A DNA stretch of 64,000 bases, taken from the NCBI RefSeq assembly GCF_025995235.1, contig NZ_BAPT01000050.1:124001-188000 (forward strand). Direction: 5' to 3'. The notes below the pieces were generated by a model, which was not told the origin of the DNA, searched no databases, and saw nothing but the letters and a program-made list of their open reading frames with translations. Each line of letters opens with the position of its first letter. Positions within the stretch are counted from its first letter, which is position 1. This document shows, in pieces, positions 9,943 through 18,909 of this stretch. The position numbers and the translations under genes were made by a program. Origin of the DNA: Ameyamaea chiangmaiensis (GTDB taxonomy: Bacteria; Pseudomonadota; Alphaproteobacteria; Acetobacterales; Acetobacteraceae).

Positions 9943-11997
9943 TCAATCGCACCGGGTCACCGGCCCGTCTTCCGTGCCCGCACCGCCGGGCACCGCGCCC
10001 GGGGCAGACAGAAATTCCCGCACGCGCGCGCAGATCGCGCCCGGCGTGATGCCGAACTGGCGATAGCGCTCGCTGTTGGGGGCGCTGGTGCCGAACTCGT
10101 CCATGCCGATGAACACACCCGTGTCGCCCAGCCACCGTTCCCAGCCAAATCCGGCGGCGGCCTCGATCCCGACGCGTGGCGCGTCCCCCATGACGGCGGC
10201 ACGATACGCCGGGGACTGGGCGGCGAACAACTCCCAACATGGAAGGGAAACGACAGCCGTGTCGATCCCCCACGCCAGAAGCCGCATCCGCGCGGCCAGC
10301 GCAAGGCCGACCTCGGCCCCACTGGCGATCAGGGTGGCATGGCGTGTGCCCCCCTCGGCGTCGGTCACGATGTATCCGCCACGCACGCAGCCGCTGGCCC
10401 GCGTCCGGCTGGTTGTGTCGCTCATGCCGATCGCACCGGTCTCCGGGCGCGTCTCGCCCAGCGCGACCAGTGTCGGCCCGTCCCGCCGCTCCAGCGCCAG
10501 TTCGAGGCAATGCATGACCTCGAAGGCATTGGCGGGGCGGAACACGCGCATGTTCGGCATGGCGCGCAGGCTGGCCAGCTGTTCGACCGGCTGCCAGAAC
10601 GTGCCCTCTTCCCCGGGTGCAATTCCGGTATCCAGCAACAGGTGCACGACCTGCCGTCGCAACAGCGCCGCCAGCCTCAGGGCCGGGCGCATGCGGTCCA
10701 CCGCGACGAACGCCGTGGCACCGACCGCCAGCAGGCCGCCGTGCGACGCGATTCCGTTCAGGATCGCCGCCATGCCGTGGTCCTGCGTGCCGCAGTCGAC
10801 CGCCCCGGGCAACACGGCCTCATGCATGATCGGCACCCCGCGCGAGGCATACAGGCCTAGCAACTCCGGCAGAAGCTGCCCAAGAGTCCCCAGTCCGAAG
10901 CGCCCCCCCTGCAACCCGGACGCGGGGTCGAGGCCGGGACGGTTGAAGGTCGGCGACGACAACCAGGCATGGCGCCAGTCCTCATGCCACAGGGCGGGCC
11001 GCGCGCCCGCCTGGACGCGTTCGAAATCGTCACGCAGACGGTGCCGGGCCAGCCGATGTGTCCATGACCGGCGTGCGGCCCCGCCGCGTCTGGCCGTGAT
11101 CGCCCACAGCGCCGTCTCGTCACCGTGACCCTGCGTCGCAACGGTGGCCGCCGTCAGGGCGGGCATGCCGCAGGCGGTCTGGGCGGCGGCTGCCGGGGTG
11201 TGGCCGTGCTGGCAGGCGATCAGGCTGGGTTTGCGGCTGCGCAGGGCGGCGTTCAGCGCGGCCGTGATGGCCGTCTGGTCATGGCTGTCCACCCGCCGCA
11301 CCGACCAGCCGGAGGCCGCGAACCGGCTCAGCGACAGGCGCGTGGGAACCGCGATGTCGTCCGCGCATCCCGACACGTCGACCAGTACCGTGAGCCGGTC
11401 CAGCGGGAGCTCGCCCGCGATGGCCGCGGCTTCCAGCGCGGCACCGGTCATCAGATCGGTCTCGCTGCCCAAAATCCATGTGCGATGCTTGACCAGGGAA
11501 CGTCCGAACCACCGCACCAGCTGCCGCTCGGCCAGCGCGAGTCCGACGCCAGCGGCCAGCCCTTGCCCGGACGGGGCCCCGGCGACGTCGACCACCGGCC
11601 CGCCGGGCACGCCCGACGGCATGGACGTGATCGTGGCCTGTCCGCTGAGCCGTTCGAGCGCGGCGGTGATCGCCCGCAGGCGCGTGGACGAAATCACTAC
11701 GCGGTCGCGGTCCGGCCAGTTGGGTTCGTTGGGATCGAACCGCAGGAAACGCGCCCACAGCACCGTCGCGGCCAGTGCCAGGGAGGGCAGGGCGCCCGTG
11801 GCCTCCAGAGCCTGAGCGCCTGCCAGCGCGGCGATCGGCGCGATCTTCGGTCCGATATCGGCGTCCGTCAAAGCGCGTGGCGCCGACGTGGTCGATGTGG
11901 CCGGGGGTGTCCGGGGCGACCCTTGTGCGGCCTTGCCGCGCCGCGCCGCGCGCCCCGTGGCCGCCTTGCCTGTGTGTGTCTCGTACGCACCGGTCAT
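9943..11997 (-). CDS. Transketolase-like protein lacking conserved active-site residues
   Basis: The 684 residues from the ATG at 11997 (RBS AGAGG) follow the transketolase order: an N-terminal ThDP-binding domain (APSGQGLAAGVGLALAE), a pyrimidine-binding domain (GMAAILNGIASHGG, QPVEQLASLRAMPNM) and a C-terminal domain (VSLPCWELFAAQ). By manual comparison with E. coli TktA, the NGHGS histidine region reads STRLR and the PGHPE histidine is lost. The ThDP/Mg motif GDG...N reads GSE...S, the GTHDSHG loop is missing, the catalytic Glu of VREFGM is Asp in TQDHGM, and the DGPTHQP histidine is Trp. A basic, Ala/Thr/Pro-rich N-terminal extension of about 40 residues is also odd. It sits where a true transketolase is expected, upstream of gap-pgk. 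It is probably a pseudoenzyme with a structural or regulatory role, with an active transketolase elsewhere. Confidence 0.8.
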   Translation of the reverse strand: MTGAYETHTGKAATGRAARRGKAAQGSPRTPPATSTTSAPRALTDADIGPKIAPIAALAGAQALEATGALPSLALAATVLWARFLRFDPNEPNWPDRDRVVISSTRLRAITAALERLSGQATITSMPSGVPGGPVVDVAGAPSGQGLAAGVGLALAERQLVRWFGRSLVKHRTWILGSETDLMTGAALEAAAIAGELPLDRLTVLVDVSGCADDIAVPTRLSLSRFAASGWSVRRVDSHDQTAITAALNAALRSRKPSLIACQHGHTPAAAAQTACGMPALTAATVATQGHGDETALWAITARRGGAARRSWTHRLARHRLRDDFERVQAGARPALWHEDWRHAWLSSPTFNRPGLDPASGLQGGRFGLGTLGQLLPELLGLYASRGVPIMHEAVLPGAVDCGTQDHGMAAILNGIASHGGLLAVGATAFVAVDRMRPALRLAALLRRQVVHLLLDTGIAPGEEGTFWQPVEQLASLRAMPNMRVFRPANAFEVMHCLELALERRDGPTLVALGETRPETGAIGMSDTTSRTRASGCVRGGYIVTDAEGGTRHATLIASGAEVGLALAARMRLLAWGIDTAVVSLPCWELFAAQSPAYRAAVMGDAPRVGIEAAAGFGWERWLGDTGVFIGMDEFGTSAPNSERYRQFGITPGAICARVREFLSAPGAVPGGAGTEDGPVTRCD

Positions 11998-12099
11998 GCC
12001 CGTACCTCTAGCACACCGGGACGCCGATGTATCGGCGTCCGCGACGGGTACGATGCGCAAGGCCCTTGCTGTGGGCGCCGGTTGCTGTATCGCTACGGC

Positions 12100-12588
12100 A
12101 TGCGCGCCTTATGCTCTCCGGTTCGTTCCGCCTCGCCATCCGCGCCGATGGTCGCGCTCGGCATTGGTCTGGCTCTGATCTGCGGCCCGCTGGCGGGCTG
12201 CAAGCCGCTGGACCAGCGCACCTTCAATCCCGCTGCCGGCAAGCCGCCCAAGCCCTATATCCCGCCCGCGCCGCCGGCCCATGTGACGCCGCCGCTGGTC
12301 GAGATCATCGCCGGAACGACGCCCGACACCTGGCAGGCCGCCGTGACGAAGGCCACCCGGGCCGCGCTGGCGCGCAAGCCTTCGGTACTGTTCACGGTGA
12401 CGGCCGTCGTGCGCGCGCAGGGCGATGCCCTGGCGCAGGGCGCGGCGATGGCCCATCTGGTGGACACCGACGCGCAGGCGGTCGCGGCCACGATCATCGC
12501 GGCCGGAGCGCCCGCCGCGCAGGTGCAGATGACAGCCATGCCCGACCCGGGCGTGCAACATGATGTGACCCGGGTCTATATTCGCTGA
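12100..12588 (+). CDS. Hypothetical lipoprotein
   Basis: This is a 162-residue product with an ATG at 12100, divergent from the transketolase-like gene. A lipoprotein signal is clear: the hydrophobic run VALGIGLALICGPLAGC has the lipobox LAGC at about residue 34, so the protein is probably anchored in a membrane facing the periplasm. After a Pro-rich linker, the remaining 100 residues are Ala-rich and alternate helix and strand (VLFTVTAVVRAQGD, VDTDAQAVAATIIAAG, VTRVYIR), which suggests a small folded domain. No enzymatic motif is seen. It is followed by hemA with 48 bases between them. Confidence 0.7.
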   Translation: MRALCSPVRSASPSAPMVALGIGLALICGPLAGCKPLDQRTFNPAAGKPPKPYIPPAPPAHVTPPLVEIIAGTTPDTWQAAVTKATRAALARKPSVLFTVTAVVRAQGDALAQGAAMAHLVDTDAQAVAATIIAAGAPAAQVQMTAMPDPGVQHDVTRVYIR

Positions 12589-12636
12589 CCGTCTCTCAGG
12601 ACCCCTGTCGTCAGCGTCAGCACGGAGTTGAACCGC

Positions 12637-13905
12637 GTGAGTTCGTCCCAGATCGTCCGTAATCCCTTCGCGGCCTTCTGCCGCAAGGCGCTTGCCGATA
12701 TTCAGGCGCAGGGGCGGTACCGCCGCTTCACCCCGCTCGCGCGACGGGCCGACGCGTATCCAACATACGAATATACCCACGCGCCACGTGCCGAGCCGGG
12801 GCCCGACGTCACGGTGTGGTCCGCCAACGACTATCTCGGCATGGGTGTCGAGCCCGAGGTGCAGGAAGCCGCGATCGCCGCGATCCGGGCGCATGGCGCC
12901 GGGGCCGGCGGTACGCGCAACATTGCCGGCACCAGTCCGCTGCACGCCGCGCTCGAGGCCGAACTGGCGGCGCTGCACGGCAAGGAGGCTGGCCTGCTGT
13001 TCGTGTCGGGCTACGTGTCCAACCAGGCCAGCCTGCAGACCATCCTGACCAGCATGCCGGGCTGGATCTGCTTTTCGGACCGACAAAATCATGCGTCGAT
13101 GATTGCCGGGATCAAAGGCGCGCGCGGCGCGACCTGCGTGATCTACGAGCATAACGATCTCGCGGATCTGGAAGCCAAGCTGGCCGCGGCACCCGTGGAC
13201 GCGCCGAAGATGATCGCGTTCGAAAGCGTCTATTCCATGGATGGCGACATTGCCGACATCGCGGCGACCTGCGCCCTGGCCCGGCGGTATGGCGCGCTGA
13301 CCTACCTTGATGAGGTGCACGCGGTCGGTCTCTACGGGGCGGAAGGCGGCGGCGTGTCCCAGCGCGATGGCGTGGCGGACCAGGTCGACATCATCGAGGG
13401 TACGCTCGCCAAGGGCTTCGGCGTCCATGGCGGGTACGTCACCGCCTCGTCCGAGATCGTTGATTATCTGCGCTCGGCGGCATCAGGCTTCATCTTCACG
13501 ACGGCACTCCCGCCCGCCGTGGTGGCCGCTGCACTGGAAAGCGTGCGGCTGGTGCGTCGGCAGCCCTGGCGTCGTGAACGGCTGTTCGAGCGTGTGGCGA
13601 CGTTCCGGGCCAAGCTCGACGCGGCCGGCGTGCCCTTCATGGACACGCCCAGTCACATCGTGCCGATCCCCGTCGGGAACGCGGAGCGTTGCATGCGGAT
13701 CAGCCGCCGGTTGCTCGACGAGTACCGGCTGTATGCGACCCCGATCAACTATCCCACCGTCCCGCGCGGCACCGAACGCCTGCGCCTGACGCCCGGTCCG
13801 TTCCATACGGACGCGATGATGGACGACATGGTCTCCGCCCTGCGCACCCTGCTGCGCGAAGAGAGTCTGGACGAACAGTCCGGCGCGACCAGCCGGGCGG
13901 CCTGA
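12637..13905 (+). CDS. hemA: 5-aminolevulinate synthase
   Basis: This PLP enzyme condenses glycine and succinyl-CoA to 5-aminolevulinate, the C4 entry to heme typical of alphaproteobacteria. Motifs include SANDYLGMG, GAGAGGTRNIAGT, DEVHAVGLYG and the PLP-lysine segment GTLAKGFGVHGGYV. The 422-residue start at GTG 12637 is preferred because a GGAG lies 9 bases upstream; a TTG at 12628 in the same frame has no room for that site. It converges on the DsbA-like gene. Confidence 0.95.
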   Translation: MSSSQIVRNPFAAFCRKALADIQAQGRYRRFTPLARRADAYPTYEYTHAPRAEPGPDVTVWSANDYLGMGVEPEVQEAAIAAIRAHGAGAGGTRNIAGTSPLHAALEAELAALHGKEAGLLFVSGYVSNQASLQTILTSMPGWICFSDRQNHASMIAGIKGARGATCVIYEHNDLADLEAKLAAAPVDAPKMIAFESVYSMDGDIADIAATCALARRYGALTYLDEVHAVGLYGAEGGGVSQRDGVADQVDIIEGTLAKGFGVHGGYVTASSEIVDYLRSAASGFIFTTALPPAVVAAALESVRLVRRQPWRRERLFERVATFRAKLDAAGVPFMDTPSHIVPIPVGNAERCMRISRRLLDEYRLYATPINYPTVPRGTERLRLTPGPFHTDAMMDDMVSALRTLLREESLDEQSGATSRAA

Positions 13906-13916
13906 CGGGTCGGTCG

Positions 13917-13944
13917 GGACAGTCGCCGGTGCGCGCGGCTGTCC
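13917..13944. terminator. Possible bidirectional terminator between hemA and the DsbA-like gene
   Basis: GGGACAG and CTGTCC can pair around a GC-rich loop in the 48-base gap between the two convergent genes, and TCTGTTT follows on the plus strand. The stem is short and partly imperfect, so this is a weak call. Confidence 0.35.
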
Positions 13945-13953
13945 TCTGTTTCG

Positions 13954-14763
13954 TCAGCCGGCGCGGGCGCGCGCGATCTGGCTGCGCAGTTCGTCCACGG
14001 TGACGGCCCCGGGGATGACGGACGTGCCGCCGATGATGAAGGTTGGTGTGCCGTCGACGCCGATCGTGCGGGATAGGTCGAGATTGGCCTGAATGATCCC
14101 GGCGACCGTGCCGCTGTTCATGTCACGCTCCAGTCGCGCGACGTCCAGTCCCTGCGCCTGCGCCAACGTGCGGATACGATCGATCGACGGCTTGGCGGCG
14201 TCGGACATCAGCGCGTTCTGCAAGGCACCATATTTTCCCTGCAGCCCGGCGGCCACGATCGCCTTGCTGTCCAGAAGGCTGGCGTCGCCCAGAACGGGGA
14301 TGATTTTTTCCACCAGCCTCAGATCATGATCGCCGGCCACCAGGCTGGCCAGGTCGGGCAGAACCTTGCGGCAGTACGGGCAGCGCGGGTCATAGAATTC
14401 CACCAGCGTCATCCGCCCTGACGGGTTGCCGAACACGGCGTCAGTGGCAGTGTGTTCCAGCGCGGCGCGGTTCTTGCCGACCGCGTCCAGTGTTGCCGTC
14501 TGCTGGGCCTGCTGGGCGTTGGCGCGCAGCGCGGTGATCGCGTCCGCCAGGATGGTCGGGTCGGTCTTCAATGCGTCCCGCACGATGGCGACGATTTCCG
14601 CACGCTGTGCGGGAGAAAAGCTGCCGGCCGTGGTGGCGTCGGCGGCGTGCGCCGATACGCTGCCGGCCAGGGCGGCTGCCCCGAGGCTGGTTGTAATCAC
14701 CAGCGCGCGAAGGGTTTGGCGAACCCGGCCCGCAGGCGTCAGAACGGGGGAAAGAATTGTCAT
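13954..14763 (-). CDS. DsbA-family (Com1-like) periplasmic thiol oxidoreductase
   Basis: This 269-residue exported protein from the ATG at 14763 has a signal peptide (ALVITTSLGAAALAGSVSAHA) and an Ala/Gln-rich helical N-domain of about 80 residues. A thioredoxin-fold domain follows with the active site FYDPRCPYCRKVLP (CPYC) and the cis-proline loop GVDGTPTFIIG. The helical N-extension plus a thioredoxin fold is the pattern of the DsbA/Com1/DsbD-gamma group acting on periplasmic cysteines. The ccm operon elsewhere in the window also handles cysteine redox, but there is no physical link. The start has only a weak ribosome site. Confidence 0.85.
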   Translation of the reverse strand: MTILSPVLTPAGRVRQTLRALVITTSLGAAALAGSVSAHAADATTAGSFSPAQRAEIVAIVRDALKTDPTILADAITALRANAQQAQQTATLDAVGKNRAALEHTATDAVFGNPSGRMTLVEFYDPRCPYCRKVLPDLASLVAGDHDLRLVEKIIPVLGDASLLDSKAIVAAGLQGKYGALQNALMSDAAKPSIDRIRTLAQAQGLDVARLERDMNSGTVAGIIQANLDLSRTIGVDGTPTFIIGGTSVIPGAVTVDELRSQIARARAG

Positions 14764-14995
14764 GAGGCGTCTTTCAGAAACGGTCTTGGTCAGGATGCCG
14801 CCGCACCCTAACCGCCCCACCCGGGCAAGGCGAGGGCATGATGGCGGCGGGTTCGGCGGCATCACGGACGGCGGCGTTACCATCCCCCACGGAGCAGCAG
14901 GTTGCCGCGTGCCCGGAAGCCCGCTAATCCGGTCGTTACGTGCCGGTCGGCGCGCCGGTTTTGTGCATGGTCTTTCGCATGGCAAGGGAACAGAG

Positions 14996-16417
14996 ATGAA
15001 ATTTCGGGCGCTCCCCGGACAGGTTGCCGCCGGGCCGGTCGGCCAGTGCAGCCGGACGCTTCTTCCGCTCGCTGTTGCCGGCCTCGTGGCCGGGTGTTCG
15101 ACATTCGCCCCGGCGGTCAAGGGTGTGCGCGACACGCTCTGGGGGCCGTCTCACCCTTATCTGAGCGGCTATGTGGGCATTGTCGTCGCCGACGAACCAC
15201 AGGCCGCTGTGGCCGGTCACGACGTGCTGGTCCGGGGTGGCAATGCGGCGGATGCCGCGACGGCCGTCGGGCTTGCCCTTGCTGTCACTCTGCCGTCGCG
15301 GGCCAGCCTTGGCAGCGGGGGCGCGTGCTTGGCCTATCGCCCGGGACAGCCCGGCGCGGATTCGTTCCTGTTCCTGCCGGTGGGCGGCTCGGTCTCCGGC
15401 AGCCGTCCGGCTGCGGTTCCCATGGTGGTCCGTGGCCTGTACCGGATGCAGATCCAGTACGGCAGCGTCGACTTCTCCGAGACGCTGCCGCCAGCGATCC
15501 GACTGGCCCGCGCGGGCGCCACCGTCAGCTCGCAACTCGCATCCGATCTCGAGGTGGTCAAGGCACCATTGCTTGAGGATGAGGGCATGAGCGCCGTGTT
15601 TTCGCGCGGCGACGGCTCGGTGCTTCAGGCTGGCGACACGGTGGCGCAACCGGCTCTTGCGGCAACGCTCGAACGCATTCGCCACGTGGGCCCCGGTGAC
15701 CTCTACAATGGTGCGCTGGCATCCAGCCTTGCGGAGGGCGCCGCGACGGCGGGTGGTGGCCTGACCGCCGCAGACATACGCGCAGCCCTGCCGGCCCGTT
15801 TGGAAAGCCTCGCGCTCCAGAACGGCGGGACGCGCATCGACTTCGTGGCGCCTCCCGCAGACGGTGGCCTGGGCATGGCTGCGGCCTGGCATGCGGCTCA
15901 GGGCGGAACGTCGGTCGGCGGCATCGGACAATCGAGTGTCGCCGCGTGGCGCGCGGCCCATTCCCAGACGACCGATGTCGCGGCCGCGCAGGCCTTCGTG
16001 TCGTCGCCTCCGTCCGGCGGGCGCCTGCCCAACCTGCCGGCCTCGACCAGCTTTGCGGTGGTCGACCGCACGGGCGAGGCGGTCGCGTGCGATCTGACGA
16101 TGAACAACCTGTTCGGCACCGGCCGCATGGCCGGTTCGACCGGCATCGTCCTGGGGGTCGCACCCGGCCGCAATCCGGCGCCCCTGCTGCCAATTGCCAT
16201 CGCTCATCACAATGGTGTCGTGCAGGCCGTCGTTGCAGCCTCCGGGCAGAATGATGCGGCCGATGCGGCAGCCGCAGGCCTGTCGAACGCACTGGCCGGA
16301 CGTGCCGGAACCGCCAATGTCGGAGCGGGTCGCGTCAACAGCATTGTTTGTGGCAGCCACACCTGTTCCGGTGCGACCGACGTGCGGGGTGGGGGGCTGG
16401 CCACGGGCACGAACTGA
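14996..16417 (+). CDS. Short gamma-glutamyltransferase-like lipoprotein
   Basis: The 473 residues belong to the gamma-glutamyltranspeptidase (Ntn-hydrolase) family. RGGNAADAATAVGLALAV and LGSGGACLAY match the large-subunit signatures, and the small-subunit start reads ASTSFAVVDRTGEAVACD. In canonical enzymes this junction reads TTH and the first Thr is the nucleophile; here residues 350-352 are Ser-Thr-Ser, so self-cleavage and activity are uncertain. The N-terminus has a lipobox (VAGLVAGC), implying membrane anchoring. It is about 100 residues shorter than typical GGT. It stands alone, divergent from the DsbA-like gene and convergent with fliP. A hydrolase on cell-wall or glutathione-like substrates is possible; a pseudoenzyme is also possible. 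Confidence 0.78.
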   Translation: MKFRALPGQVAAGPVGQCSRTLLPLAVAGLVAGCSTFAPAVKGVRDTLWGPSHPYLSGYVGIVVADEPQAAVAGHDVLVRGGNAADAATAVGLALAVTLPSRASLGSGGACLAYRPGQPGADSFLFLPVGGSVSGSRPAAVPMVVRGLYRMQIQYGSVDFSETLPPAIRLARAGATVSSQLASDLEVVKAPLLEDEGMSAVFSRGDGSVLQAGDTVAQPALAATLERIRHVGPGDLYNGALASSLAEGAATAGGGLTAADIRAALPARLESLALQNGGTRIDFVAPPADGGLGMAAAWHAAQGGTSVGGIGQSSVAAWRAAHSQTTDVAAAQAFVSSPPSGGRLPNLPASTSFAVVDRTGEAVACDLTMNNLFGTGRMAGSTGIVLGVAPGRNPAPLLPIAIAHHNGVVQAVVAASGQNDAADAAAAGLSNALAGRAGTANVGAGRVNSIVCGSHTCSGATDVRGGGLATGTN

Positions 16418-16470
16418 GGGAGGCAGCGGGGCGAGCCAATCGTCCCGCCCCCGGTCGGGCTTGATGATCG

Positions 16471-17226
16471 TCACCCGCCAAAGCTGCGGACAAGACTGCC
16501 GGCGACCAGTTGCCAGCCGTCGATCAGGACGAAGAAAATCAGCTTGAACGGCAGTGAAATCGTTGTCGGTGGCAGCATCATCATGCCCAGACTCATCAGG
16601 ACACTCGACACCACGAGGTCGATGATGAGAAACGGCAGGTAGACAAGAAACCCCATTTCAAACCCGCGCCTCAGTTCCCCGATCATGAAGGCGGGGATCA
16701 GCGCGCGCCACGGCGTCGCCTGTGGCGAGGATGGCGGCGCAAGGCGCGCCATTTCGAGAAAGGCGGTCAGGTCCGCCGGGCGCGTGTGCGCCACCATGAA
16801 CCCCCGAAACGGTTCCGCAGAGGCGCGAAGGCCGTCCAGTTCGCTCACCTGACCGGCCATCAAAGGTGTGATGCCCTGTTCCCAGGACGCCTGCAGGGTC
16901 GGCTGCATCACAAAGAACGTCAGGAACAGTGACAGCCCGATGATTACGGTGTTGGGCGGCGTTCCCTGCGCACTCAGCGCGCTGCGCAGCAGCGACAGCA
17001 CAATGACGATCCGTGTGAACGCCGTGACCATGACCAGCAGGCTGGGGGCCAGCGAGAGCATCGTGATCAGAGCCGTGAGTTGGACGATCCTGCCGGTCGT
17101 GCCGGCCTCTCCCCCTTGACCGAGATCGAACGTCACGGCCTGAGCATGGGCAAGGTGAAGCGGCGCGACGATCAGAATCGCCGCACTGACCATCGCGATC
17201 CGCAGGCCGCGCCGTTCAATGACCAT
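16471..17226 (-). CDS. fliP: Flagellar export apparatus protein FliP
   Basis: FliP is a core subunit of the flagellar type III export gate. The 251 residues comprise a signal-like N-terminus (AAILIVAPLHLAHAQA), then hydrophobic segments with the conserved stretch TAFTRIVIVLSLLRSALSAQGTPPN, IPAFMIGELRRGFEMGF and LPFKLIFFVLIDGW. The start at 17226 is chosen because its ATG overlaps the fliO stop (TGATG); an upstream in-frame ATG at 17271 would invade fliO. It is cotranscribed with fliO and divergent from flgB. Confidence 0.95.
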   Translation of the reverse strand: MVIERRGLRIAMVSAAILIVAPLHLAHAQAVTFDLGQGGEAGTTGRIVQLTALITMLSLAPSLLVMVTAFTRIVIVLSLLRSALSAQGTPPNTVIIGLSLFLTFFVMQPTLQASWEQGITPLMAGQVSELDGLRASAEPFRGFMVAHTRPADLTAFLEMARLAPPSSPQATPWRALIPAFMIGELRRGFEMGFLVYLPFLIIDLVVSSVLMSLGMMMLPPTTISLPFKLIFFVLIDGWQLVAGSLVRSFGG

Positions 17227-17513
17227 CACGCGACTCCGCCTGAAGGTATCGTCCGGTCGGTTGCGGGCCACGGAACCAGAAGATCACTGGGGCCACCGGT
17301 CAGCACCACGGCCTGATGCCCGGCGATGTCCAGAAGTGTTAGGTGACGTTTGCCGCCGTCCAGCGACAGGCGCGCCGTGATTTTCATGTCTCCGTCCGGC
17401 GTCCCGTGGCGGCGCAGGAAGGCCGTTCGCACGGCGCCAAGGCGCAGAAGAAGAATCATCGCGATAACGGCGATCAACGCGAGCGTTGATGAAAACATCA
17501 TCGAGAGTGTCAT
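17226..17513 (-). CDS. fliO: FliO-like flagellar biosynthesis protein
   Basis: This is a 95-residue protein with one N-terminal membrane helix (TLALIAVIAMILLLRLGAV), followed by a small cytoplasmic beta-domain (ITARLSLDGGKRHLTLLDI, HQAVVLTGGPSDLLV). That layout is typical of FliO, which assists FliP assembly. Its sequence is weakly conserved, so the call rests on architecture and on the overlap with fliP. The fliO and flgB starts face each other across about 230 bases, which must contain both promoters. I did not find a convincing sigma-54 or sigma-28 box. Confidence 0.8.
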   Translation of the reverse strand: MTLSMMFSSTLALIAVIAMILLLRLGAVRTAFLRRHGTPDGDMKITARLSLDGGKRHLTLLDIAGHQAVVLTGGPSDLLVPWPATDRTIPSGGVA

Positions 17514-17745
17514 GCGTTATCGGCGTCCATCGTGACTGCAGGAGGCATCACTCTTCCTGAGAAGTGTAAATAAAAGGTGGATGACGACGCCTGTGGGGCG
17601 CGTGTGAACACTTCGAATGAAAATTTCCGTGCAAATCGCGGCTGCTAACCAAGTGGTAAGGTTTTCGGAATCATTGTGTGCCAGCGGCAGATGACCACGG
17701 TGATCTCGCGGCCAACCGCTGACCTCACGCTCCGGGAGAGTTGTC

Positions 17746-18141
17746 ATGTTCAATGCCGATCAGACGACTGCCATCTATCGCGGCAACGTGCTCGATCTGG
17801 GTGAGCGTCGTATGCAGTGGCTTTCGCAACGACAGCAGATTCTGGCGGACAATGTCGCGAACGCTGATACGCCCGGTTTCGTGCCGTCGGACGCCTCGTC
17901 ATTCGACGCCGCGCTCAGCAGTTTCGACATCGCCCCGGTTGTCACTAGCGCGATGCATATGGGCGGTGGTCGCAACGGTGTTCGCGCCGTGCGCGACAAA
18001 CATGAGCGCGCGCCTGACGGAAACGCGGTGTCGCTGGACGCGCAGATGGAAAAAATCGCCAATACGGACGACCAGCAACGCTTGGCGTCGACACTCTATA
18101 AAACCTACGTGTCCATGTTCGACACGGCACTGGACAAGTGA
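17746..18141 (+). CDS. flgB: Flagellar basal-body rod protein FlgB
   Basis: This proximal rod component has 131 residues, the normal size. The rod N-terminal motif is present as RQQILADNVANADTPGF, and the C-terminus has the helical pattern ending LYKTYVSMFDTALDK. A GGGAGAG ribosome site lies 7 bases before the ATG. It is the first gene of the flgB-flgC-fliE-fliQ-fliR-flhB run. Confidence 0.95.
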   Translation: MFNADQTTAIYRGNVLDLGERRMQWLSQRQQILADNVANADTPGFVPSDASSFDAALSSFDIAPVVTSAMHMGGGRNGVRAVRDKHERAPDGNAVSLDAQMEKIANTDDQQRLASTLYKTYVSMFDTALDK

Positions 18142-18173
18142 CGTGATGGCGAACGTCCAAGACGGAGACGGTC

Positions 18174-18581
18174 ATGAGTCTGTCTGACTCCATCGGTATT
18201 TCCGCCGCAGGCATGGACGCGCAGTCGCAGCGCCTGCGCGTCGTGGCGGAAAACCTTGCCAATCAGGATACGACCGGGGGCACTCCCGGCGCGGATGCCT
18301 ACCGACGCAAGACCATCACCTTTCAGGAGGTCATGGGTCAGGACGACGACGTGGCCAAGGTGTCGGTCCGGTCGATCGGTCATGACAGCACGCCGTTTCA
18401 GCTTCGATACGATCCCTCGCACCCGGCGGCGGACAAGGATGGTTACGTGAAACTGCCCAACGTCAATGAAATGGTCGAAACCATGGATATGCGTGAGGCC
18501 GAACGTTCCTATTCGGCCAATCTGAACACGATGGCGGTCGCACGTTCCATGATGACGCGCACGATTGACGTTCTGAAATGA
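18174..18581 (+). CDS. flgC: Flagellar basal-body rod protein FlgC
   Basis: This 135-residue rod protein has the paired terminal signatures SAAGMDAQSQRLRVVAENLA at the N-terminus and VNEMVETMDMREAERSYSAN near the C-terminus, both characteristic of FlgC. It is 32 bases after flgB and its stop overlaps the fliE start. Confidence 0.95.
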   Translation: MSLSDSIGISAAGMDAQSQRLRVVAENLANQDTTGGTPGADAYRRKTITFQEVMGQDDDVAKVSVRSIGHDSTPFQLRYDPSHPAADKDGYVKLPNVNEMVETMDMREAERSYSANLNTMAVARSMMTRTIDVLK

Positions 18582-18886
18582 ACGTCGCATCGGTCGCTGC
18601 CGGCGCGTATGCCCGCACGCAATCCCTGGGCCTTGATACGGATGGTTCGTCATCCGGCACCGATGCCGTCGATAATTTCGGTTCCGTCCTGAACAGCGCC
18701 GTCCAGGGCGCCATTGATCAGGGTCACACGGCCGATCGTCTGACGGCCCAAGGCCTGTCTGGCGGGGGGGACGTTACCTCGATCATTACGGCTGTGTCAC
18801 GGGCGCAGCTGGCCCTGCAGACCACTACGACCATTCGCGATCGCGTGGTCCAGGCGTACCAGGACATCATGAAGATGTCGATCTAG
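18578..18886 (+). CDS. fliE: Flagellar hook-basal body protein FliE
   Basis: FliE joins the MS ring to the proximal rod. The 102 residues show the typical pattern: a variable Gly/Ser-rich N-terminus, a central FGSVLNSAVQGA-type segment and the conserved C-terminus RAQLALQTTTTIRDRVVQAY followed by QDIMKMSI. The ATG overlaps the flgC stop by 4 bases. Confidence 0.93.
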   Translation: MNVASVAAGAYARTQSLGLDTDGSSSGTDAVDNFGSVLNSAVQGAIDQGHTADRLTAQGLSGGGDVTSIITAVSRAQLALQTTTTIRDRVVQAYQDIMKMSI

Positions 18887-18909
18887 GAATCAGGAAGCGG
18901 GTCACGCAC

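Noticed and set aside
17514..17745. Sigma-54 type promoter between fliO and flgB
   Set aside because: A TGGCAC-like string occurs on the minus strand, but the -12 element at the proper spacing is absent.
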